A stretch of DNA of 64,000 nt, from the NCBI RefSeq assembly GCF_005887635.2, contig NZ_CP040823.1, forward strand, positions 50,057-114,056. Reading direction: 5' to 3'. Within the stretch, counting starts at the first letter, position 1, and the number at the start of each line of letters is the position of its first letter. Source of the DNA: Paroceanicella profunda (GTDB lineage Bacteria; Pseudomonadota; Alphaproteobacteria; Rhodobacterales; Rhodobacteraceae). The notes beneath the pieces are model-generated. The model was not told where the DNA came from. It ran no database searches and was given only the letters and a program-made list of their open reading frames with translations. Both the position numbers and the translations under genes were made by a program. Shown piece by piece: positions 17,854-25,171 of the stretch.

Positions 17854-18012
17854 CTAAATGCCTCCAACGATTGGTGAGGTTGCGTGATTGAACTCGGTGC
17901 CGTCCCGCCACATGCGATGAAGAACAATACCAATGCGCCTTGCCAGCGCGACCATTGCCCTCTTACTTCCCCGACGCTTGGCCACTCGCGCAGCCCATGC
18001 TCTGAGCGATGA
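17854..18012 (-). pseudogene. C-terminal remnant of an IS110-family transposase
   Basis: The minus-strand frame reads LRAWAARVAKRRGSKRAMVA followed by LARRIGIVLHRMWRDGTEF and a stop at 17854. This is the characteristic last ~50 residues of IS110-type transposases (ALARRLAVILHRMW-like ending). Nothing of the N-terminal DEDD domain remains. The remnant abuts the decapitated serine recombinase at about 18010, so one rearrangement probably cut both genes. Confidence 0.55.
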
Positions 18013-18467
18013 GGGCCGGCCGCGATGTAACAGATCTCGCTCAGGCCAGACACATCGACGCCATCCTGGTCAGCGAACTCTCTCGGTGGGGGCGTTCCAC
18101 TCAGGACCTGCTCGATACCCTCAATCGGCTCGCAGGCTGGAAAGTCTCGGTCGTGGCCATGAACGGCATGACGTTCGAACTCGACACGCCACACGGCCGA
18201 ATGATGGCCACCATGCTCGCCGGGATCGCTCAGTTCGAGCGCGACCTCCTCAGCGAGCGGGTGAAATCCGGCCTGGCCGCTGCACGGGCGCGCGGCAAAA
18301 AACTAGGTCGCCAGCACGGCCAACGCCCGAAATCCGACAAGCTCGCTCCAAAGGTCATTCAGGCCGTGGAAGACGGTCGATCATACCGATGGATCGCAAG
18401 AGACCTTGGGATCTCGAAAAACACCGTCACAGACATCGTCAAACGCCACCGCCAAAATGCCTTGTGA
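18009..18467 (+). pseudogene. Serine recombinase lacking its catalytic N-terminus
   Basis: 152 residues matching the distal part of a resolvase/invertase: HIDAILVSELSRWGRSTQDL, DTPHGRMMATMLAGIAQFER, ERVKSGLAAARARGKKLGR and a C-terminal helix-turn-helix (GRSYRWIARDLGISKNTVTD). The N-terminal YxRVS segment with the nucleophilic serine and about 50 residues are missing. The open frame begins exactly at the junction with the IS110 remnant, so the product should be inactive as a recombinase, though it might still bind DNA. Confidence 0.75.
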
Positions 18468-19050
18468 TACGATCCTGCCCTCTACCGGAATCTACCCCAG
18501 GCAGGTCGATGTTGGCGTGGTTGAACAGTGCGGTGGCGTTCAGGATCACCTCAAACAGCAGCACCGCCACGGCCGGCGGGCCAAGCGCGGCCACCACCGC
18601 CAGCTTAATGCCCATCGAAATCAGGATTTCTACCGGGTGAAAGCGCAGGCCCGTCGTCGCGTCAAAATCAAGGTCGGCATGGTGCATCCGGTGCAGCCGC
18701 CAAAGGCCGGGGATCGCGTGGAACATCACGTGCTGCAGATAGATCGCCAGATCCAGCAGCAGCATCGAGACGACGATGGCAAGCCAGAACGGCACGTTGA
18801 TGTTGTTGAACAGTCCCCAGCCGCAGTCCTCGGCCATGACCGCGAGCCCGACCGCGATGATCGGGAAGGTCAGCCGCAGGATCGCGGTGTCGAGCACCAC
18901 CAGCGCGAGGTTGTTCGTCCAGCGGATGACGCGCGGGATCTCTCGCCTGCGGCGCGGCGCCGCCACCTCCCACAGCGCCATAGCCACCAGCACGCTGAGA
19001 AAGGCGGCAAGGCGGATCGTCGGTTCGGCGGCGAGGATGGTCTCGGACAT
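18439..19050 (-). pseudogene. Sterol desaturase/fatty-acid hydroxylase family protein, 3'-truncated
   Basis: About 183 native-looking residues, then a foreign tail. Membrane spans surround the di-iron histidine boxes QHVMFH and HRMHH near residues 106-123, and NHANIDLP comes late. The family normally continues ~70 residues with a last HxxHH box, which is absent. After NHANIDLP the frame reads GVDSGRGQDRITRHFGGGV and stops inside the 3' end of the recombinase remnant. The enzyme lacks part of its metal site and is probably dead. It is divergent from an ArsR-rhodanese regulator, which may have controlled it. Confidence 0.75.
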
Positions 19051-19091
19051 GGGATCTGGACTTCGGGCTTGTGGGGCGCGTTGGAATCGCT

Positions 19092-19117
19092 ATCATTCAA
19101 AACATCGCTTGAATGAT
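19092..19117. promoter_or_regulatory. ArsR-type operator dyad
   Basis: ATCATTCAA (19092-19100) and TTGAATGAT (19109-19117) form a perfect 9-bp inverted repeat with an 8-base gap. They lie between the divergent desaturase remnant and the ArsR-rhodanese gene. The inner ATTC/GAAT pair resembles BigR/SqrR sites, but with wider spacing. Binding by the adjacent regulator is inferred. Confidence 0.65.
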
Positions 19118-19137
19118 CTACCGTCTGGAGACGTCCA

Positions 19138-19803
19138 GTGTCAATTAGCCCGAAACTGGCTCTGCTCGAAGAATACGCGCTCGTCGCACGCGCCTTGTCG
19201 GCACCGGCGCGTCTGATGCTGCTGGAACAATTGGCGCAAGGAGAGCGCGGCGTTGAGGCACTGGCGGAAAAGACAGGCCTCACCGTCGCCAACTGCTCGC
19301 AACACCTGCAACAGCTGCGCCGGGCCGCACTCGTCACCAGCCGTCGCGACGGCAAAGCGGTGATCTACCGGTTGACCGACGCGAGGACGCTCACGCTGAT
19401 GGACCTTATGCGCAGCGTTGCGGAGCGGAATCTCGCGCAGGTCGAGCGCATTTTGCGAGGCCTCTCGGGCGGCGAGGACGCCCCCGAACCCGTCAGCCGC
19501 GCGGACCTCGCCGCACGGCTCGCGGAAGGCTCCGTCACCGTGCTCGATGTCCGGCCCGCCGACGAATACGCTGCAGGCCACATTCCTGGCGCTCTGAACG
19601 CCACCCTAGCGCAACTAGAGCGATTCCTCCCCACCCTCGCGCGGGACGCCGAGATCGTCGCCTATTGCCGCGGCCCCTACTGCGTCTATGCCCATCAGGC
19701 CGTGGCGACGCTGCGCCGTCACGGGCTTAACGCGCGGCGGCTGGAGGGCGGTTTGCCAGAATGGCGCGAAGATGGAAGGCCCGTGCTCATCAACGCAGGC
19801 TGA
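19138..19803 (+). CDS. ArsR-family regulator fused to a rhodanese domain
   Basis: 221 residues from a GTG start. Residues ~10-95 form a winged helix (ARLMLLEQLAQGERGVEALA, then TVANCSQHLQQLRRAALVTS, RRDGKAVIYRLTD). Residues ~120-218 form a rhodanese domain (VTVLDVRPADEYAAGHIPGA) with active-site loop AYCRGPYCVYA. Such fusions are thought to sense sulfane sulfur, persulfide or thiol oxidation through the rhodanese cysteine. A perfect dyad lies just upstream. The likely original target, the divergent desaturase, is now truncated. Its place before the metal island may reflect control of thiol or metal stress genes. Confidence 0.85.
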   Translation: MSISPKLALLEEYALVARALSAPARLMLLEQLAQGERGVEALAEKTGLTVANCSQHLQQLRRAALVTSRRDGKAVIYRLTDARTLTLMDLMRSVAERNLAQVERILRGLSGGEDAPEPVSRADLAARLAEGSVTVLDVRPADEYAAGHIPGALNATLAQLERFLPTLARDAEIVAYCRGPYCVYAHQAVATLRRHGLNARRLEGGLPEWREDGRPVLINAG

Positions 19804-19930
19804 GTAGCCCTGTACTTAGACAAGCCCGCGCATCGTCGCGCATCACTCAGGTCGTTAGTGTACCTACAACCTCCCGGCGGTTACAGTCGACGAGGAGAGC
19901 GCCAATCAGTGAGCATCCAGGGGCTGCGGT

Positions 19931-20392
19931 TCAATTGGAATGCGAGAGTTCGGACTGATAGCTGCGTTCGCGCTCCGGCCATGTGCTCTTGATATAGTCG
20001 AGAACGGCACGGATCTCCGCATCGCTCAGCACGTCTGCGAAGCTGGGCATGTCGCTCTCGTAGCCGCCGCCGACGACGGCGGCGGTGCCTTCCTTGACGA
20101 TCCGGAACAGGACCTCGTCGGGATGGTGCCATGTGTGGCCGCTCTCGTCGTGCGGCGGTGCGGGCAACCGGCCGGATACAAGCGGCGTGCGCCAGTCGGG
20201 CTGGCCCGCCAGGTTCGCGCCGTGGCAGGCGGCGCACTGATCTACATAGATCTGGCGTCCTTGCGCGATGATATCCGCCGACGCTACGGCGGTGGATGCG
20301 GTACCGGCATAGCGCCAGCCTGCAAAGACCGCGAGGATTACACCTCCGACGACCAGACCAATCCCGACAGTATTCCGAAGAGTTTTTTCCAA
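19931..20392 (-). CDS. Membrane-anchored monohaem cytochrome c
   Basis: About 153 residues, with start best placed at TTG 20392, just before the hydrophobic anchor TVGIGLVVGGVILAVFAGWRY. The haem site is CAACH (CxxCH) near residue 53, and a likely axial Met is in YESDMPSF. It is strikingly similar to the cytochrome at 46076-46597: both have CHGANL(A/E)GQPDWR, PAPPHD(E/D)(S/T)GHTWHH and YIKSTWPER. Both sit next to multicopper oxidase/DUF411 genes. It probably carries electrons in the periplasm for the copper cluster; the partner is unknown. Confidence 0.75.
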   Translation of the reverse strand: MEKTLRNTVGIGLVVGGVILAVFAGWRYAGTASTAVASADIIAQGRQIYVDQCAACHGANLAGQPDWRTPLVSGRLPAPPHDESGHTWHHPDEVLFRIVKEGTAAVVGGGYESDMPSFADVLSDAEIRAVLDYIKSTWPERERSYQSELSHSN

Positions 20393-20509
20393 GACGTCTG
20401 TCCCCGATCGCTGCAGAAGATCATTCGCGTTTGGCCGCACCGACGTTGTGCCAGCGGTTAGGCGCCTGCGACAATGGACATTCTCGTGAGTAATGCCTAT
20501 CTTTGCAGC

Positions 20510-20872
20510 ATGATCGAACGTGTCATCACCATGCTTGCCATACTCGCGATCACCGTGGTGACGACGGTGACCTCCGCGCACGCGACACGCATGAGCATGA
20601 ATTCCGGTGTGGATCACGCGAGGCATGTCGCCGACATGATGCACTCTCCGGTCATTGCGAGCCCCGACTGTGCCGCTGGAGAGCACTGTGGACAGGCCGA
20701 TTCCGAGATGTGCGCGTTCGTCTGCGCAGGTCTCTCGGCCTTTCTGACGTCGGCAGGCGGTGAAGCTGGGCACGCCCACGGTGCCGCCAGTCATGACGTC
20801 GCGTCCGAGGCGATCCACGTCAGCCGTGCGCCGGGACTGAACGAACGCCCTCCGAAGCTCCGTCTCCTCTAA
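20510..20872 (+). CDS. Small exported cysteine/histidine-rich protein, type A
   Basis: 120 residues from ATG 20510 (a longer frame starts at 20474). The N-terminal MIERVITMLAILAITVVTTV ending in TSAHA looks like a signal peptide. The mature part is rich in Met, His and Cys: MMHSPVIASPDCAAGEHC, then EMCAFVCAGLSAFL, GHAHGAASHD, and a C-terminal RPPKLRLL. A similar protein at 42716-43060 shares the spaced cysteines (MGSVCDFVCNAAG) and RPP-like ending. Both stand immediately upstream of a Tat-exported multicopper oxidase. A periplasmic metal chaperone is a reasonable guess; no family was recognised. Confidence 0.6.
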   Translation: MIERVITMLAILAITVVTTVTSAHATRMSMNSGVDHARHVADMMHSPVIASPDCAAGEHCGQADSEMCAFVCAGLSAFLTSAGGEAGHAHGAASHDVASEAIHVSRAPGLNERPPKLRLL

Positions 20873-20945
20873 TCGCGCCCGGGCAGACGCCTGCGGCGTC
20901 CCATCGGCCTTGATGAACGGGACGGGATGTCCCGAGGAGACGACC

Positions 20946-22475
20946 ATGAACACGCTTTCACGACGCGGCTTTCTTGCCGCAAGCGCCGCCGCCATTGGCG
21001 CGGCACAGATGCCCCGCATCGCCTTTGCGCAAGGGGCGGCGCCGATCAGCCTCGCCGCCGCGACCCGGACCCTCGATATCGATGGACGCGCCGCAACCGT
21101 CTTTGGCCTTGTCGGTCCCAGCGGTCAGGGGTTGATCCTCGACCCCGGCCAGAGGTTCCGGGTCGATCTGACCAACGATCTTGATGTCGGCACCATCATC
21201 CACTGGCATGGCCAGATCCCGCCCAATGCGCAGGACGGCGTGCCGGACATGCCGATGCCCCTCCTCGCGTCCGGAGAGACCCGATCCTACGATTTTGAGG
21301 CGCGGCCGGGCACGCATTGGATGCACAGCCATGTGCCGACGCAAGAGATGCAGCTGCTGGCAGCACCGCTGATCGTGCGCTCGGCCGAGGACGTTGCTGC
21401 TGACCGGCAGGAGGTCGTGATGTTCCTGCATGATTTCTCCTTCAAGGGCCCCGAGGAGGTTCTGGCGGAGATCGGCGCGGGTCATGGCGGCGGACACGGC
21501 GCAGGTCATAGTGCCACTGCGGCGCCCGATCAAGGCGCGCCCATGGGAGGCATGGGCGCGATGCAGGGCATGGATCATGGCGCGATGGGCCATGGCGGCA
21601 TGGGCAACATGGGTGCGATGATGGGCATGGGCGGCCAGATGGGCGGCATGGCCATGGACCTGAACGATTACGACTGGGACGCCTATCTCGCCAACGACCG
21701 GACCCTGTCGGACCCCGAGGTGGTGCAGGTCGAGCGTGGCGGGCGCATCCGGCTGCGGGTCATCAACGCCGCCGCGGCGACGGTGTTCTGGATCGACACC
21801 GGGGGTGCCGAGGCGCGACTGGTCGCGACGGACGGCCACGCCGTCCAGCCTGTCGCGGGCAACCGGTTCGGGCTGGCCATGGGTCAGCGGCTGGACATCG
21901 AGATCGACCTGCCGAACGACGGCGGCACCTGGCCGATCCTCGCCCTGCGCGAAGGCGCGCGCGAGCGCACCGGCCTGATCCTCGCTACGCAGGGAGCCGA
22001 GGTCCGGCGCCTCGATGCCATGGCGGAGACCGCAGCACCCGCGTTCGACACCGATCTTGCACAGGAGGCGCGCCTCATCGCCCGCGATCCCCTGCCGGAT
22101 CGGCAGGTGGACCGCAGCCAGATGCTGATGCTCGGCGGCTCGATGCAGCCCTATGTCTGGACGATCAACCGGGCCGTCTGGGGCCAGCACCAGCCGATCA
22201 CCGCGCGCAGCGGCGAACGGGTCGTGCTGTCGTTCCACAACATGTCGATGATGGCCCACCCGATGCATCTGCACGGGCATGTGTTCCAGGTCGTCGGCCT
22301 GAACGGGCGGCGTGTTGCCGGTGCCCTGCGCGACACGGTTCACGTTCCGCCGATGTCGATGGTCGATGTCGCCCTGGACGCCGGCGAGGCCGCGCGCTGG
22401 ATGCTGCATTGCCATCACATGCCGCACCTTGCGACCGGCATGATGACCGAATTCGCGGTCACGGCGTCGGTGTGA
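20946..22475 (+). CDS. Tat-exported multicopper oxidase (CopA/CueO-like) with Met/His-rich insert
   Basis: 509 residues from ATG 20946 (CCCGAGGAG upstream). The Tat signal is SRRGFLAASAAAIGAA. All four copper motifs are present: HWHGQIPPNAQDGVPDMP, HWMHSHVPTQEMQ, HPMHLHGHVFQVV and WMLHCHHMPHLATGMM. Between domains 1 and 2 is a long Gly/Met/His-rich insert (about residues 180-235, repeats such as MGGMGAMQGMDHGAMGHGGM), as in Cu(I)-oxidising CopA/CueO enzymes. It probably oxidises Cu(I) in the periplasm. It is second in a cluster with a cysteine-rich exported protein, DUF302 and, further on, CopA. Confidence 0.9.
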   Translation: MNTLSRRGFLAASAAAIGAAQMPRIAFAQGAAPISLAAATRTLDIDGRAATVFGLVGPSGQGLILDPGQRFRVDLTNDLDVGTIIHWHGQIPPNAQDGVPDMPMPLLASGETRSYDFEARPGTHWMHSHVPTQEMQLLAAPLIVRSAEDVAADRQEVVMFLHDFSFKGPEEVLAEIGAGHGGGHGAGHSATAAPDQGAPMGGMGAMQGMDHGAMGHGGMGNMGAMMGMGGQMGGMAMDLNDYDWDAYLANDRTLSDPEVVQVERGGRIRLRVINAAAATVFWIDTGGAEARLVATDGHAVQPVAGNRFGLAMGQRLDIEIDLPNDGGTWPILALREGARERTGLILATQGAEVRRLDAMAETAAPAFDTDLAQEARLIARDPLPDRQVDRSQMLMLGGSMQPYVWTINRAVWGQHQPITARSGERVVLSFHNMSMMAHPMHLHGHVFQVVGLNGRRVAGALRDTVHVPPMSMVDVALDAGEAARWMLHCHHMPHLATGMMTEFAVTASV

Positions 22476-22599
22476 TCCGGGCGGGGCGTCCGGACAGGGC
22501 GCCCCGATGTCCCGACACCGATCCTGTGCTGTCCTGCCCCATGTTGTCGTGATGGCCGGTCAATAGGCGCACCCTGCGGGTGAAAATTAGGAGGATGAG

Positions 22600-22716
22600 A
22601 TGATGAATTGGAACGATATGGGCTCCGGAATGGGGTTTGGCTGGCTCTTCGGCCTGCTGATCCTTGCGCTGGTGGTTTTGGCCATAGCAGCACTGCTCAA
22701 ATATCTTCGGAAATGA
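22600..22716 (+). CDS. 38-residue single-span membrane peptide
   Basis: Starts at ATG 22600 (or 22603) behind a strong AGGAGG at 22589-22594 and ends at TGA 22716. The sequence is MMNWNDMGSGMGFGWLFGLL followed by ILALVVLAIAALLKYLRK. It has a Met/Gly-rich N-terminus, one transmembrane helix and a basic C-terminal end. Peptides of this form often sit in copper operons. It is 17 bases before DUF302 and 124 bases after the oxidase. Possible function: small transporter accessory; unproven. Confidence 0.65.
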   Translation: MMNWNDMGSGMGFGWLFGLLILALVVLAIAALLKYLRK

Positions 22717-22732
22717 AGGAAGGATCTTCACA

Positions 22733-23119
22733 ATGACCTACACAATCAATCGCATGATCTCCGATGCGGGTATCGATGACATGGACGCCCGCGCGCGAAA
22801 GGCCCTCGCCGACCATGGCTTCGGCGTCCTGACAGAGATCGACCTCAAGGCGACCATGAAGAAGAAGCTCGATGTCGAGATGCCCGCGTACCGCATCCTC
22901 GGCGCCTGCAATCCGAAGATGGCGTATGAGGCGATCGGGATCGAACCGCGGGTGGGCGCGATGCTGCCCTGCAACGTCATTCTCCGCGAGGTCGAAGGTG
23001 GCGTGGAGGTCAGCGCCATCGATCCTGTGGCGTCGATGCAGGCGATCGAGAACACCGAGCTGACGGCCGTCGCGGGCGAGGTGCGTGACCTTCTGGCCAA
23101 GGCCGTCGCGGCGGTGTGA
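22733..23119 (+). CDS. DUF302 domain protein
   Basis: 128 residues, matching DUF302: ALADHGFGVLTEIDLKATMK near residues 24-43, then YRILGACNPKMAYEAIGIEP and VGAMLPCNVILREV. Cysteines lie in GACNP and LPCNV. No signal peptide is seen, so it is cytosolic. DUF302 proteins are often in copper, sulfur or haem-related operons, but no reaction is known. Here it lies between a small membrane peptide and a VTT membrane protein, in one plus-strand operon (gap of one base to the next gene). Confidence 0.8.
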   Translation: MTYTINRMISDAGIDDMDARARKALADHGFGVLTEIDLKATMKKKLDVEMPAYRILGACNPKMAYEAIGIEPRVGAMLPCNVILREVEGGVEVSAIDPVASMQAIENTELTAVAGEVRDLLAKAVAAV

Positions 23120-23120
23120 G

Positions 23121-23795
23121 ATGAGCCTGCGCGCCACCATTCTCGCGGGCCTTGCGATCCTCGGGACCGGACTGCTCGCTGTCTGGCAGTTCGCGCCTAC
23201 GGTGTTCGCCGAGGCGCGCAGCCTTCTGGACGTCGAGCGTCTGGAAATGCTGGTGGCGCGCGCGGGTCTCTGGGGGCCAATCGTGATCGTCACGCTCATG
23301 ACCATCGCGGTTGTGGCCAGCCCGATCCCGAGTGCGCCAATCGCGCTGGCGGCGGGAGCAGCCTATGGGCATGTCTGGGGGACCGTGCAGGTCGTAATCG
23401 GCGCCGAACTCGGGGCTCTGATCGCCTTCGGTCTCGCGCGGGTTCTGGGGCATGATGCCCTGCGACGGGTGTTCGGTGACCGCGTCGATGCCGGGCTGCT
23501 CGGCTCGCAGAACGCGTTGACGGCGATGATCTTTGCCAGCCGCCTGATGCCCTTCGTGTCTTTCGACATGATTAGCTATGCGGCAGGGCTGAGCCGCCTG
23601 CACGCCTGGCGGTTCGCCGTCGCAACACTGGCGGGGATCATACCGGCAAGCTTCCTGCTGGCCCATTTCGGCGGTGAGGCGGTGAGCGGTGACCTCGGGC
23701 GCGCGACATGGGCGGTGCTCGGACTCGGGCTTGTGACGGGGTTGCCGCTGCTCTGGGTGGCCCTGCGACAAAAGCCTGAAAAGGAAAATCCATGA
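23121..23795 (+). CDS. TVP38/TMEM64 (VTT-domain) membrane protein
   Basis: 224 residues from ATG 23121, one base after the DUF302 stop. The VTT/SNARE-associated core is visible: VVASPIPSAPIALAAGAAYG, then GTVQVVIGAELGALIAFGLA, RVFGDRVDAGLL and SRLMPFVSFDMISYAAGLSR. Six or so hydrophobic segments. Family members are inner-membrane proteins linked to lipid scrambling or transport; TVP38-like genes are often next to mercuric or copper genes. The stop overlaps the next start (ATGA), so it is co-translated with the permease. Confidence 0.8.
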   Translation: MSLRATILAGLAILGTGLLAVWQFAPTVFAEARSLLDVERLEMLVARAGLWGPIVIVTLMTIAVVASPIPSAPIALAAGAAYGHVWGTVQVVIGAELGALIAFGLARVLGHDALRRVFGDRVDAGLLGSQNALTAMIFASRLMPFVSFDMISYAAGLSRLHAWRFAVATLAGIIPASFLLAHFGGEAVSGDLGRATWAVLGLGLVTGLPLLWVALRQKPEKENP

Positions 23796-25102
23796 CGAAA
23801 AGCGATTACGAGAAGAACAGCATTACCCTCCCGGGTGCTGTGGCCATGGGAACCGGCGTGATGATCGGCGCGGGCATCTTCGCGCTGACCGGCCAGATCG
23901 CCGAGCTTGCCGGGCCGCTCTTCCCGCTCTCGTTCGTCGTGGGCGCCATCGTGACCGCGTTCAGCGCCCACACCTACATCAAGATGTCGAACGCGTATCC
24001 GTCAGCGGGCGGCATCGGGATGATCCTGAAGAAGGCCTACGGCCCGACGACGATCGCGGCGGGCGCCGCCCTGCTGATGGCGCTGTCGATGGTGATCAAC
24101 GAAAGCCTCGTCGCGCGCACCTTCGGCACCTACACGCTGCGGGCGTTCGGCGGCGATCCGGACAGCATTCTCGTGCCTATTCTCGGTGTCGGGCTGATCG
24201 TCTTCGCCTATCTCGTGAACGCATCGGGCACCCGGTCGGTTGGGCTGTTCTCCATCATCATGGCCGTGCTCAAGGTGGGCGGCATCGCGCTGTTCGGCGC
24301 AGCGGGTCTTTGGGCAAGCGGCATCTCGTTCGAGGCGACGGGTGATGATTTTGCAGCCACAGGTTTCGTGGCGTCGGTTGCGCTGTCGATCCTGGCCTTC
24401 AAGGGCTTCACGACCATCACCAACAGCGGCGCAGAGGTCACCGACCCGCACCGCAACGTGGGCCGGGCCATCATCTGGTCCATCGCGCTCTGCGTCGTCG
24501 TCTATCTGTTGGTGGCCTTCGCGGTCGGCTCCAGCCTGCCGCTAGACCGTATCGTGGCGTCGAAGGACTACGCGCTGGCCGAGGCCGCCGAGCCCGCGCT
24601 CGGCAAGACTGGCTTCTACCTGACGGTGGCGCTGGCGCTGGTGGCCACCGCGTCGGGTCTGATCGCCAGCGTGTTCGCGGTCTCGCGGATGCTGGCGATG
24701 CTGACCGACATGAAAATGATCCCGCACAGCCATTTCGGGATGCAAGGCACGATCAAGGATCACACGCTCGTCTATACCGTCGTGATCGCGGGCTTCCTGA
24801 CGGTCTTCTTCGATCTCAGCCGCATCGCCTCGCTTGGGGCGTTTTTCTACCTGGTGATGGACATGATCATCCATTTCGGCGTGTTTCGGCACCTGCGCGA
24901 TGAGATCGCTGCGAAGGGATGGGTGTTGCTGACGGCCATCGCCCTCGACGCCGTGGTGCTGGCCGCCTTCGCTGCGATGAAGTGGCAGTCCGACCCGCTC
25001 ATCGTCGTGGTCGGCGTCGTCGGTATGGCGCTGGTGTTTCTGTTCGTCCGGGTGTTCCTGGCGCGCAATCCGGTCCGGGAAGGCGCGCACGACCATCACT
25101 GA
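23792..25102 (+). CDS. APC-superfamily amino-acid/cation permease
   Basis: 436 residues with about 12 hydrophobic spans. The first-span signature GVMIGAGIFALTGQIAELAG is characteristic of APC transporters, and GFTTITNSGAEVTDPHRNVG is the expected helix 6/loop region. It is a secondary transporter at the inner membrane; the substrate is not predictable. It overlaps the VTT gene by four bases and precedes the copper ATPase by 69 bases. A place in a copper cluster is unusual for this family and may point to transport of a metal-complexing amino acid or thiol (inference). Confidence 0.8.
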   Translation: MTKSDYEKNSITLPGAVAMGTGVMIGAGIFALTGQIAELAGPLFPLSFVVGAIVTAFSAHTYIKMSNAYPSAGGIGMILKKAYGPTTIAAGAALLMALSMVINESLVARTFGTYTLRAFGGDPDSILVPILGVGLIVFAYLVNASGTRSVGLFSIIMAVLKVGGIALFGAAGLWASGISFEATGDDFAATGFVASVALSILAFKGFTTITNSGAEVTDPHRNVGRAIIWSIALCVVVYLLVAFAVGSSLPLDRIVASKDYALAEAAEPALGKTGFYLTVALALVATASGLIASVFAVSRMLAMLTDMKMIPHSHFGMQGTIKDHTLVYTVVIAGFLTVFFDLSRIASLGAFFYLVMDMIIHFGVFRHLRDEIAAKGWVLLTAIALDAVVLAAFAAMKWQSDPLIVVVGVVGMALVFLFVRVFLARNPVREGAHDHH

Positions 25103-25111
25103 AAAAAGAGC

Positions 25112-25142
25112 TTGAGCTTCCAGTCTTTGGAAGGCGCAAGCT
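25112..25142 (+). promoter_or_regulatory. CueR-like MerR-type promoter before copA
   Basis: A TTGAGC -35 (25112-25117) is followed by a 19-bp spacer containing GCTTCC-N7-GGAAGG (25116-25134). This is the same dyad geometry as E. coli CueR sites (CCTTCC-N7-GGAAGG). The -10 (CAAGCT at 25137) is weak. Outer bases GCTTG/CAAGC extend the dyad. It lies 30 bases before the copA start. No cueR gene was recognised in the window. Confidence 0.65.
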
Positions 25143-25171
25143 GAAACAAGGCAATGAGAGGCTGGCAGACC

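Noticed and set aside
20958..22427. 489-codon minus-strand open frame antisense to the multicopper oxidase gene
   Set aside because: It is the mirror of a gene with full copper motifs, is very His/Arg-rich and has no own ribosome site or family features.
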